Below are positions 5,886-13,835 of a DNA stretch of 32,402 nt, in pieces. The DNA is from an uncultured Methanomicrobiales archaeon (lineage in GTDB: Archaea; Halobacteriota; Methanomicrobia; Methanomicrobiales; Methanospirillaceae). The position numbers and the translations under genes were made by a program. The notes beneath the pieces were generated by a model. It was not told the DNA's origin. It did no database searches and saw only the letters and a program-made list of their open reading frames with translations. The stretch is taken from contig CAIJED010000004.1 of the NCBI GenBank assembly GCA_903819595.1, forward strand, positions 1-32,402, given 5' to 3'. Within the stretch, counting starts at the first letter, position 1, and the number at the start of each line of letters is the position of its first letter.

Positions 5886-8027
5886 TTACGAACGGGGTGT
5901 AAAGATCTTCACACCATCCTGGTCATATACCGGGACGATATCCGCGGAATCAACGTTAACATGGTACCGTGACCGTTCTGATTCACCAACATATAACAAA
6001 GAGGCATTATATTTTTTCATCAGCGCTACGGTCTCGTTGGGGTTTTCATACATTGATCGGACGTCATTCATGCGACTACCATACCACCCTGACGTGTCAC
6101 CGCGCCACATAAACTCGTGGAATGGCCAGCCGATTACTGTGGGTATGCCGGTAAAAGAAGAGATCCGTGAATAGTAGGTATAGTCGCCATTTTCAGCTTC
6201 TACAAGAGAGAGATTCCCGGGAAGGGATCGGAGCCACACCACTGCTGCTGCATCTCCCGGATGACTGGCATTCACATAGGCGAGACCATCAAGGGATCGC
6301 GGGCCATCGAACATTGTGACCGGAACAGCCAACGGCAGGATAATAAACCCGATTGCCAGTAACAGGGTCAGAATAACCCGGGTACGGTGGAGGTTAATCC
6401 GTGGCGGGAACCACCTGGCCAGCATCATTCCAAGCATTGCAAACCCCGAAGCCCCAAGCAGGAGCCAGGCTGCAAAATAGAACTTGAACACGGTGTTCAT
6501 CCGGTAATAAACGTCTCCCATACTATCTTTGAGGTAGAAAAACTCGCAAAATATGATAATTACCAGCCCTGCAATTGCAAGAATTTCCACAGGGTCTGGT
6601 CTCCAGCGCGCAACAAGGTAGATCAGCGGTACCAATGCGACTGCAGCGGAGATGTAACCTGCCAGGGCAAATGGAATGACAATAAGGACAAGCCAGGGCC
6701 GCTTGACAATATCTCTCCACAGGTAGGCGATAAAGATCAAAAGAAATATACCATGTACAAGAAGGAATTCCGGCAGGCCTGTTGGGGATCGGACAATTCC
6801 GATTCCCTGGATACCCTGCGTGCTCAGCTGGAAATAGAACGGGGCCCATAAGAGGACCGAGAGGGGTGGTACAATGAACAGGAATCCCCAGCCGGTATCC
6901 GCAATTTTCCCTGGAGATTTTGTGAGCAGCGCGATACATTCTCTGATTGCTGCTGCCATGCATGCCAGGCTGGAACGGATCTGGAGAGATAGTCCTGCTG
7001 AACCTCCTGACATACCGTTACCGCCGGGGTCATGCGTATCTCCCTGGTGAGTGGTGAGATGCCAGACCAGTACTCCGATAAGAACCATGAATGGTGCGTA
7101 CAGGAGGATGTCCCAGGTATTGATCAGTGGCATCGCACCGAGCGAGAGGGAAGACAATACCACAATGCACCAGCGTCCCTGGCCGGAAAGATTTCCCCAT
7201 CGCTTCAGGGAAAACACCAGGAGAAATATGAAAAATACCTGGTTGAACATTCCGATAAGGTGGGGGTGGACGTCTCCCCAGAGGAGTGAAAAAAGTGGGA
7301 ATTCATTGATTGCATTGGGGATCGTCCTGGTACTGTTCCAGAATAGTGACCCGACGGGCGTTCCGCGAAGAGCCTCGTATAAAAATGAGGGGTTTACAAT
7401 CAGAAAAGTCGCCAGCGGGAGCCACCTGAACCGTTCAAGGAGCAGGTGACCAAGAGCGTACATGGTCACTGCCGAGAGGGCAAAAACCGTCGGGAGAGCC
7501 AGGTTGAACACGATATCCGATGGTGCCCCGCTCACAACACCTAACGCCCCGATTGCCCAGTACCCGAGGTAATAATAGACATTCATGTACCCACCGGAGA
7601 ACCACGGATCAAGTGGTGGCACTACGGGGTCACGCATTACCGAAGCAATGAAACCGTGGTCCATGAATTTCTCAGCAAAGGAGATCGATGGGTTTACGAA
7701 CCGTACATTAAGCATGAACAGGAAGCAGACCAGGAACAGGAACTCCCATTTCCACTCATTTTTAAGCCCGGTGCATAAATATTCACGGCGATACAGGGCA
7801 AAGAGGAACAGGAGGATAAACGGGGCTAACGCGATGTAAATCGGGACCCTGGCCAGTCCACAATACCATGAAATAAACGTGAATAATAAAATGGACGCTG
7901 GGAATGCCACAGGAAACGCCAGGTCGCCGATCGCTTTTTTCAGGTACGGCCAGAGTGAGAGCTGGAGGATGGTGAGGATGAGCAGCCACGAGATTACTGA
8001 CAGGACCTGGATATCAGCGCCCGGCAT
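5886..8027 (-). CDS. DUF2298 (YYY-domain) polytopic membrane protein
   Basis: A very hydrophobic protein of about 713 residues with many membrane helices and a soluble C-terminal region (about 590-713). It belongs to the DUF2298 family, whose signature is the triple tyrosine seen here as MNVYYYLGYWAIGALG. Family members resemble GT-C glycosyltransferases of the PMT/GT39 type and are usually found in envelope-glycan loci, but the reaction is not established. The start is ATG at 8027; the frame could extend to a TTG at 8048, but that would increase the overlap with the gene before it. It is the last gene of a four-gene operon and overlaps the flippase-like gene by 14 bases. No T-tract terminator is obvious after its stop. 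Confidence 0.85.
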   Translation of the reverse strand: MPGADIQVLSVISWLLILTILQLSLWPYLKKAIGDLAFPVAFPASILLFTFISWYCGLARVPIYIALAPFILLFLFALYRREYLCTGLKNEWKWEFLFLVCFLFMLNVRFVNPSISFAEKFMDHGFIASVMRDPVVPPLDPWFSGGYMNVYYYLGYWAIGALGVVSGAPSDIVFNLALPTVFALSAVTMYALGHLLLERFRWLPLATFLIVNPSFLYEALRGTPVGSLFWNSTRTIPNAINEFPLFSLLWGDVHPHLIGMFNQVFFIFLLVFSLKRWGNLSGQGRWCIVVLSSLSLGAMPLINTWDILLYAPFMVLIGVLVWHLTTHQGDTHDPGGNGMSGGSAGLSLQIRSSLACMAAAIRECIALLTKSPGKIADTGWGFLFIVPPLSVLLWAPFYFQLSTQGIQGIGIVRSPTGLPEFLLVHGIFLLIFIAYLWRDIVKRPWLVLIVIPFALAGYISAAVALVPLIYLVARWRPDPVEILAIAGLVIIIFCEFFYLKDSMGDVYYRMNTVFKFYFAAWLLLGASGFAMLGMMLARWFPPRINLHRTRVILTLLLAIGFIILPLAVPVTMFDGPRSLDGLAYVNASHPGDAAAVVWLRSLPGNLSLVEAENGDYTYYSRISSFTGIPTVIGWPFHEFMWRGDTSGWYGSRMNDVRSMYENPNETVALMKKYNASLLYVGESERSRYHVNVDSADIVPVYDQDGVKIFTPRS

Positions 8028-8991
8028 TGCCCCCCGCCCCTTCGCCAAGTTCCTTGTTGAATGCTGATTTTATTGTTGAGAGGACCCAGTCGCCGAGGTA
8101 ATAGATGGAAATAACTCCGCCGATAAGTGTTACCAGATTCTTGATCAGGTGGTCGGTCACTGCAATCAGAAATGCCAGTGCCGGTTCCACTCCCGCAAGT
8201 TGGAGGACGAGTGACACGGCAAGTTCATAGGTCCCCACCCCGCCCGGTGTCAGGGGAATTGCTTTCACAAGGTTTCCGATGACAATCGCCAGTACGATAA
8301 TTGGTATCCCGATATTCTGGCCAAACATGTACACAACAAAGATACATACACCAACGTCGAGCAGCCAGATAACGACTGATAATACCGAGAACTGAAGGAG
8401 TGACCTGATGCTCAGGGAGGCTTTCCGCACCTCATCAAGCATGGCAAGGATGAGTTTGATATATTTATTTTGGGATTTCACCCTCCCCAGTGCGACCAGG
8501 ATGATCATGAATACCGCCCCGATAATAAGCGGGGCAACAATGACAAAGTAAAACCATTGTGGTACATTCAGGACAAAGGGGAGCATGATCACTCCGAGGA
8601 GTGCGACCATGATGATATCAAAAAGCCTCTCAACAACAATGGAGGAAATGCCGGTAGATACCGACGTGTCATATTCATGCTTCAGGATGAAAACCCTGAC
8701 CAGATCACCGAGCCGGGCTGGGATCACGAGGTTGGCAGTCTGGGAAACAAATATACATGCTGTGGAGACCAACATCCCCGCCTTCACCTGGAGGCTTTTC
8801 AGGATACCCAGGTACCGGGCACCCCGTAGTATCCACGCCAGGAGACAGACCAGCACTGCCGGAACAATATAAAGCGGTATCACATGGTGAAGTGCCACAA
8901 GGAGCTCGTCCCATACGGAAAACAGCATGTAGATAATGATGCCGGCGGCGATCAGCGTTGGAATAACAATGGCACTAATCTTTCTGAACAT
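8014..8991 (-). CDS. Flippase-like integral membrane protein (lysylphosphatidylglycerol synthase TM family)
   Basis: A 325-residue protein with about eight predicted membrane helices, of the UPF0104/TIGR00374 type related to the membrane half of lysylphosphatidylglycerol synthase. Visible family features are the LRGARYLGIL segment, the FRxxxLVIPARLGDLVRVFILK-like region and, near the C terminus, TPGGVGTYELAVSLVLQLAG. Members are often annotated as flippases or as partners of glycosyltransferases, although the transported molecule is not proven. The start is ATG at 8991, with GGTGG upstream, inside the last 17 bases of the glycosyltransferase gene. Its own end overlaps the DUF2298 gene. These overlaps imply coupled translation and a shared pathway. 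Confidence 0.87.
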   Translation of the reverse strand: MFRKISAIVIPTLIAAGIIIYMLFSVWDELLVALHHVIPLYIVPAVLVCLLAWILRGARYLGILKSLQVKAGMLVSTACIFVSQTANLVIPARLGDLVRVFILKHEYDTSVSTGISSIVVERLFDIIMVALLGVIMLPFVLNVPQWFYFVIVAPLIIGAVFMIILVALGRVKSQNKYIKLILAMLDEVRKASLSIRSLLQFSVLSVVIWLLDVGVCIFVVYMFGQNIGIPIIVLAIVIGNLVKAIPLTPGGVGTYELAVSLVLQLAGVEPALAFLIAVTDHLIKNLVTLIGGVISIYYLGDWVLSTIKSAFNKELGEGAGGNAGR

Positions 8992-9691
8992 GGAGTCGCC
9001 ACCATAACCGCAATATCGATAGTCCCATACCTGTCACATCACTTTTACGAACGGTTGTGCCCGGTCCCTGCTCCCAGTTTACCGGGAATTCGAATATCCG
9101 GTATCCTTTCCGTTGTGCCCGGATGAGGATCTCGGTATCCCAGAACCAGTGTCGCTCCCGGACCTTTTCGGCAATTAATAGAACACGCTCACGACGAAAC
9201 GACTTGAACCCGCACTGGTGGTCGTGGAGCCTGCTCCCAAGGATAGTCCGGACGAGGAAATTGTATCCCCTGCTTGCAAATTCCCTCCCGCCAGTCCGAT
9301 GAATCCGGCTGTCCGGGAGAAGCCGTGATCCTGTTGCGATATCATAGCCATCCTGTATCGCATTTACCAGTTCGTGCAGATGTTCCATCCCGGTCGCCAG
9401 GTCAACATCATAATACAGGACAATCGGTGCAGATGTTTCACGAAACGCACGGTTCAGTGCCCTCCCCCGTCCAAGACGATCATCACTGTGAAGGAGGCGG
9501 ACACGCGGATTTTTCCTGCTTATCTCCCTGACCAGCTCTGCACTGCCATCCGTGCTACCATCCTCAGCGATGATCAGTTCAAAATCAGGGGTGATCTTTT
9601 CAAGATGTTGAAGGGAAACGGGGATTGCATGTTCCAGGGCCTTTCGGTCGTTATATACCGGTATCACGGCAGCGATAGCAGCGTTAGTCAT
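8975..9691 (-). CDS. Family 2 glycosyltransferase, dolichyl-phosphate glucosyltransferase (ALG5)-like
   Basis: A 238-residue GT-A glycosyltransferase, probably acting on the cytoplasmic face of the membrane. It has the family 2 opening AAVIPVYNDRKALEH, the EDGSTDGS nucleotide-binding segment, the metal-binding DVD in LYYDVDLATG, GSRLLPDSRI, and the late signature HDHQCGFKSFRRE. Together these match the ALG5/dolichyl-phosphate glucosyltransferase branch, which moves a hexose from a nucleotide sugar to a polyprenyl phosphate. Donor and acceptor here are inferred. ATG at 9691 overlaps the oxidoreductase end by eight bases; a TTG at 9709 is in frame but less likely. It sits directly before the flippase-like gene, as expected for making and moving a lipid-linked sugar. 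Confidence 0.9.
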   Translation of the reverse strand: MTNAAIAAVIPVYNDRKALEHAIPVSLQHLEKITPDFELIIAEDGSTDGSAELVREISRKNPRVRLLHSDDRLGRGRALNRAFRETSAPIVLYYDVDLATGMEHLHELVNAIQDGYDIATGSRLLPDSRIHRTGGREFASRGYNFLVRTILGSRLHDHQCGFKSFRRERVLLIAEKVRERHWFWDTEILIRAQRKGYRIFEFPVNWEQGPGTTVRKSDVTGMGLSILRLWWRLHVQKD

Positions 9692-10916
9692 TTCCAGGCC
9701 TCTGGTCAACTATATCGGCAACGCCGAACCCGGCCTGGACAGACCCTTCCATGCTCCTCTCGGGGTAATTTGGTGCTGAAAACATGCCCGCCATATACAG
9801 CCCTCTTTCTCCATATGATGGGATTAACCGGCGGAAACCGGTAGTATAGACTGGTCCGGCAAATGGATCCACAGCGAGTTTATGCCAGTGGATCGCCTCT
9901 TTCGGAATCGAAAATTTCCTGCAGAAGTCCCCGATCATTGCCTTGTCGAGACCAGGTCTGATGGCCCCTGAAAAATATGATGCAAGGTACAGGATATGCT
10001 CGCCATATCGTTCGACAGGGATGAAGTTTGTATGGGAAACAACCGCCCCGTAAGGGGCGTTATCTTTCATATTGAGCCAGTAAATATTATCTGTTACATC
10101 CCGGTCGAGGCCGATTGTCATGCAGGCGGCCCCCTGGTAAGGGATATGAGGCAAATCCGGTCCACCGATCTGCTGGAGCTGGTCCGGGGGTATTGTTGAA
10201 ATAACGGCATCATAGTCCGTGTCATTAACGCGCCAGGAGTCCCCGTTTTTTACCAGTCCTGTTGCAGGATTGTTATAAATAATACGAGTTCCCCGGCCTG
10301 AAATGGTGGAAACCAGCGAATCAACAAGCAGGTGGAAGCCGCCATTCAGATATCCGAGCCGTTCTCCTGAAATACCCCGATCTGACCTGATTTTTATCCG
10401 GCTTATCAGCCAGGCGGCAGAAACATCAGAACGGCGTTCTCCGAATTTGCTGCGGAGCAGTGGTTCGAAAAATGAACTGTACACTCGTTTCCCTACGTGC
10501 TGGAGGATGAAATCTTCTGCAGTGACTGAGTCGAGTGGCAGGGTATCCATTTTTTTGGCCTTCAGAGTCAGCCAGGCGAGTCTCACCTTATCCGCAAGGC
10601 CAAGGTGAGGATAACGGAAAATCTCTGACGGTGTTGTCAGGGGGTAAATTTTCCCATCCGCATAATATCCAGTTGTCCCGCTCCTCCATTCAAGGTTGTC
10701 TGCGAGGCCAAGTTGATCAAATAATGAGATCAGCTGGTGGTCTCCTGAAAAGCAATGGTGGTAATATTTCTCGATCCAGCAATTCCCTACTTCATACGAC
10801 GAGAGGCAGCCGCCTGGAGCGGAGGTTTTTTCGAAAAGGTCGATATCGTGCCGACCCGAAAGCGCATACGCCGCTGTAAGGCCGGTCAGTCCTCCGCCGA
10901 TGATACAGATCTTCAT
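9684..10916 (-). CDS. FAD-dependent oxidoreductase (amine oxidase / protoporphyrinogen-oxidase-like)
   Basis: A 410-residue flavoprotein. The N terminus has the Rossmann dinucleotide motif (MKICIIGGGLTGLTAAYAL), followed by the FEK acidic end of the second strand and the GGCLSSYEVG loop. The C-terminal FAD-contact motif is MEGSVQAGFGVADIV. The fold is that of the amine-oxidase superfamily, which includes protoporphyrinogen oxidases, carotenoid desaturases and UDP-galactopyranose mutase relatives; motifs do not settle the substrate. It heads an operon with an ALG5-like transferase, a flippase-like protein and a DUF2298 protein, so a role in prenyl-lipid or sugar modification is more likely than haem synthesis. 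That is inference from context. The start is ATG at 10916; the promoter region is shared with cetZ, which diverges. Confidence 0.85.
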   Translation of the reverse strand: MKICIIGGGLTGLTAAYALSGRHDIDLFEKTSAPGGCLSSYEVGNCWIEKYYHHCFSGDHQLISLFDQLGLADNLEWRSGTTGYYADGKIYPLTTPSEIFRYPHLGLADKVRLAWLTLKAKKMDTLPLDSVTAEDFILQHVGKRVYSSFFEPLLRSKFGERRSDVSAAWLISRIKIRSDRGISGERLGYLNGGFHLLVDSLVSTISGRGTRIIYNNPATGLVKNGDSWRVNDTDYDAVISTIPPDQLQQIGGPDLPHIPYQGAACMTIGLDRDVTDNIYWLNMKDNAPYGAVVSHTNFIPVERYGEHILYLASYFSGAIRPGLDKAMIGDFCRKFSIPKEAIHWHKLAVDPFAGPVYTTGFRRLIPSYGERGLYMAGMFSAPNYPERSMEGSVQAGFGVADIVDQRPGND

Positions 10917-11136
10917 GGTATTGCTGATACAACAGGAACTGCTGTTTCCTGCCTGATCATTCTCCCTATAGTATTAGCTAAACAAATGATAAAAAAGGCT
11001 CCGTCCATGCCTATTGACAAAATAGCGGCTTTCGGGTGTTTGGAGTGATAAGAAAGTATTTGAACTCCGGACAGATAAGTTCTTAGCAGATAAAACTGAT
11101 AATATAAGTCATAAACAGGCTGCCGGGTGTCATTTT

Positions 11137-12321
11137 ATGAAGATATTTTTCATTGGGTTCGGACAGGCGGGAGGAAAGATCGTAGATATGTTCCTCTCTC
11201 AGGACAAACGGCTCGGCACCCAAAGTTTCAGGGGAATCGTTGTCAATACCGCACGCACTGACCTGATGGGACTAAAGACGATTCCAATGCGTAATCGCGT
11301 TCTGATCGGACAGACCGTGGTGAAAGGTCACGGTGTCGGGACTGATAATGCTGCGGGGGCCAGGATCACCCTCGATGAGGTGGACGGTATCATGAGTGCT
11401 ATCGATCGCGTGGGGGCACACGATGTGGATGCATTTATGATCGTTGCAGGACTTGGGGGTGGGACCGGATCAGGTGGCACCCCGGTCCTTGCGCGAGAGT
11501 TAAAAAAAATTTATCAGGAACCGGTATATGTCCTCGGCATCCTGCCAGCCCCTGAAGAGGGGAGGTTGTATTCTTACAACGCCGCGAGGAGCCTGAAGAC
11601 GATCATCAACGAGGCGGACAATACGTTTCTGTTTGATAATTCAGCCTGGAAAAATGAGGGTGAAAGTGTTAAAACGGCGTTTCAACGTTTAAACGATGAG
11701 ATTGTGAGGCGGTTTGGGATTCTCTTCCGGGCGGGTGAACCAGGGAAGTTTGGTGTCGGTGAAATGGTTGTCGACTCAAGCGAAATTATTAATACACTGC
11801 GGGGTGGCGGTATCACAACGGTCGGGTATGCAATCAGCAGTGTATCTTCAAAAAAGAAACAGACCAATGTAGGCGCCTTTATCACTACAATAAAAGACAC
11901 AATTATCCGGAAAGATCGGGAAGATGAAGGCCTTATGGGTGAGGACAGAACGGCGAAGGTCATTTCGCTTGTGAGACGGGCGATGCTTGGCCGACTTACT
12001 CTCCCCTGCGATTTTTCAACCGCTGAGAGGGCCCTTGTCCTTGTTGCGGGACCCCCGAATGAACTTGACCGGAAAGGGATCGAGAAGGCCAAGAGCTGGG
12101 TAGAAGAAAATATTGCCGGTGTTGAAGTCCGGGGCGGCGATTACCCGGTAAACAGTGAACATATTGCCGTTGTCGTAGTGCTTGCGAGTATTGGAAACGC
12201 ACCACGAATCAGGGAACTTCTTGAAATTGCCACGGAGACAAAAGATGATGTATATAAACCTGATCGGCGAAAAAAATCAACAATGTTTGAGCAGGAGTCA
12301 ATTGAACCGCTGTTTGAGTGA
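11137..12321 (+). CDS. cetZ: CetZ tubulin/FtsZ-superfamily GTPase
   Basis: A 394-residue cytoskeletal GTPase. It begins MKIFFIGFGQAGGKIVDMFL, has the tubulin signature GLGGGTGSGGTP (about 105-116), and carries the CetZ-type segments NRVLIGQTVVKGHGVGTDN and EEGRLYSYNAARS. These match archaeal CetZ rather than division FtsZ, and it lacks the long FtsZ linker and FtsA/SepF-binding tail. CetZ proteins are best known from haloarchaea, where CetZ1 controls cell shape and motility; the role in methanogens is largely unstudied. GGGTGT lies seven bases before the ATG, and AT-rich TATA-like sequence lies at 11099-11107. A membrane-anchored protein follows 12 bases after the stop, suggesting a two-gene operon. 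Confidence 0.92.
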   Translation: MKIFFIGFGQAGGKIVDMFLSQDKRLGTQSFRGIVVNTARTDLMGLKTIPMRNRVLIGQTVVKGHGVGTDNAAGARITLDEVDGIMSAIDRVGAHDVDAFMIVAGLGGGTGSGGTPVLARELKKIYQEPVYVLGILPAPEEGRLYSYNAARSLKTIINEADNTFLFDNSAWKNEGESVKTAFQRLNDEIVRRFGILFRAGEPGKFGVGEMVVDSSEIINTLRGGGITTVGYAISSVSSKKKQTNVGAFITTIKDTIIRKDREDEGLMGEDRTAKVISLVRRAMLGRLTLPCDFSTAERALVLVAGPPNELDRKGIEKAKSWVEENIAGVEVRGGDYPVNSEHIAVVVVLASIGNAPRIRELLEIATETKDDVYKPDRRKKSTMFEQESIEPLFE

Positions 12322-12333
12322 GGAACGCGTTAT

Positions 12334-13509
12334 ATGAGCACATTGAAGATAAGCCTTATTGTTCTGCTGGTTATTCTTGCAGGCGTCACCGCTGCATCTG
12401 CGTCAATAAGTGTAAAAAACATTGCAATTACCCCGACTGGGGATCTTGTATCGGGGCAGAATCCGCCGAATCCGGTTACCGCATCTTTTGTGATCAATTT
12501 TAATTCAGTTGGTGGCGAAACGTTTCCGAGTAGTGAGACGCTCGCGATGTCAACTGACCTTGAAAAAGGACAATGGTCATATATTACTTCCCTCGATGGT
12601 AATCCGAACCCGGCTGTGACTGCCAATGGAAGAAATTTAAATATCAACGGGTGGGTTCTGTCTTACCCTTCAAAAAGGGACTTGTCAATGCGTGTTACCC
12701 TGAATGGTGAAGTCCCTACCGTGACTGCATCAGGGAATAAAACTATTATCCGGGTTTCCGAACTGGGTTCTCAATCCGAAGAGGTATCTGGTAGTGGGGT
12801 GACCAGGGAAGCGTATATCATCAATCCAACGGATAAAAAGAAGGCAATATCTGATGTAAAGACCACCCTTACGGCATTCAGATCATCAATAGACGAAAAG
12901 GCCCAGCAGGGCGTTGATACGACGGCCGCGATGGAGAAATATTCGGCCGCAAATACAGCAATTCAGAATGCCGATAAATCTCCTTCATTTTCCGCAGCCC
13001 AGACCTATATGACTAATGCCCAGGCACTGTTACAGGATGGCCAGACGGCACTGGACAGGGCAGTGGCCCAGCAGGTCATTAACGGGGCACAAACACCTAT
13101 TGACCAGACTGATGGCCTTATTACCTATTTCAAGGTAAACCGGAGCATGGGAAATGATCCGAGACTTGCCCCCATTATTCAGAAAAGGGATCGGGCCGCA
13201 GAGTTATTATCAGAAGCAAATGACCTTTTGCCGAAAAATGATTTCGCCGGTGCAAAAGAGAAGGCACTGCAGTCTGTCGATGTCGCAACTCAAAGTTATG
13301 ATGCGGCCCTTGCATTAAGGAAAGATATAGGCGAGGCCAACCCGCTGGATTCTGTCACAAAGGGATTCGGAGGCGTTTTTGGTAGTGCAGCCAGTGGACT
13401 CGGGCGCATCATTATTTATATCGTAATATTTGTAGTTATCGCGGTTGTCGTCATTGTCGGGATCATTCTCTATCGTCGCAGACGTTCGGATTGGGATGAG
13501 CTGGCATAA
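12334..13509 (+). CDS. Secreted, C-terminally anchored membrane protein downstream of cetZ
   Basis: I do not recognise a named family. The 391-residue product has a signal peptide (about 1-24, ending ASA), an N-terminal beta-rich extracytoplasmic domain (about 25-155), and an alpha-helical region rich in Ala, Gln, Lys and Asp (about 165-345) that may form coiled coils. The end is a strong membrane helix (about 357-380) followed by a short RRRRSDWDELA tail facing the cytoplasm. It starts 12 bases after the cetZ stop, with GAGG close upstream, and a T8 terminator follows. The topology places a short charged tail on the same side of the membrane as CetZ. A function as membrane anchor or partner of CetZ is a hypothesis from gene order. 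Confidence 0.85.
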   Translation: MSTLKISLIVLLVILAGVTAASASISVKNIAITPTGDLVSGQNPPNPVTASFVINFNSVGGETFPSSETLAMSTDLEKGQWSYITSLDGNPNPAVTANGRNLNINGWVLSYPSKRDLSMRVTLNGEVPTVTASGNKTIIRVSELGSQSEEVSGSGVTREAYIINPTDKKKAISDVKTTLTAFRSSIDEKAQQGVDTTAAMEKYSAANTAIQNADKSPSFSAAQTYMTNAQALLQDGQTALDRAVAQQVINGAQTPIDQTDGLITYFKVNRSMGNDPRLAPIIQKRDRAAELLSEANDLLPKNDFAGAKEKALQSVDVATQSYDAALALRKDIGEANPLDSVTKGFGGVFGSAASGLGRIIIYIVIFVVIAVVVIVGIILYRRRRSDWDELA

Positions 13510-13516
13510 TTCTTAA

Positions 13517-13524
13517 TTTTTTTT
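13517..13524 (+). terminator. T8 tract after the cetZ operon
   Basis: Eight T follow eight bases after the stop of the membrane-protein gene, flanked by AATTC (13508-13512) and GAATT (13525-13529). It is a standard archaeal termination signal for the cetZ unit. Confidence 0.6.
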
Positions 13525-13694
13525 GAATTGGAATAATCATCCTTTGGTCAGCATTGTCAACGACAGGGTAATTTATTCTGGGGATTTCTGTGCAATAGTA
13601 CCCAACTGAATGTTTCTATCATCGTTGGATATGTTACGCGGGGTTTCTTGGTAGGGAGGATAATTGTGAGCTCTTCCATCCATCCGGAATTTGA

Positions 13695-13715
13695 TTTTTT
13701 TCGCCGGGAAAAAAA
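13695..13715. terminator. Bidirectional T7/A7 hairpin between convergent genes
   Basis: TTTTTTTCGCCGGG followed by seven A forms an inverted repeat with T-rich arms on both strands. It lies in the 326-base gap (13510-13835) between the convergent cetZ and glycosyltransferase units, where a terminator working in both directions would be expected. I see no convincing gene in the rest of this gap. Confidence 0.5.
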
Positions 13716-13835
13716 TAATAGTTCAGAATCAACCCGGAGAATTATCAGCGGATCCCGGTGCGCAGAGTGACTCAAAAATTACTATTTGTCCCGGGGACTA
13801 CGACAATACCGTAGATATTTTCTGTAATATTGGGA

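Noticed and set aside
9684-10916. Assignment of the flavoprotein as protoporphyrinogen oxidase (hemG/hemY)
   Set aside because: The fold matches, but neighbours are glycan genes and no haem-pathway genes are present, so a haem role is not supported.
13557-13775. Minus-strand frame of 72 codons between the cetZ operon and the GT39-type gene
   Set aside because: It needs a TTG start, has no ribosome binding site and overlaps the bidirectional terminator hairpin.
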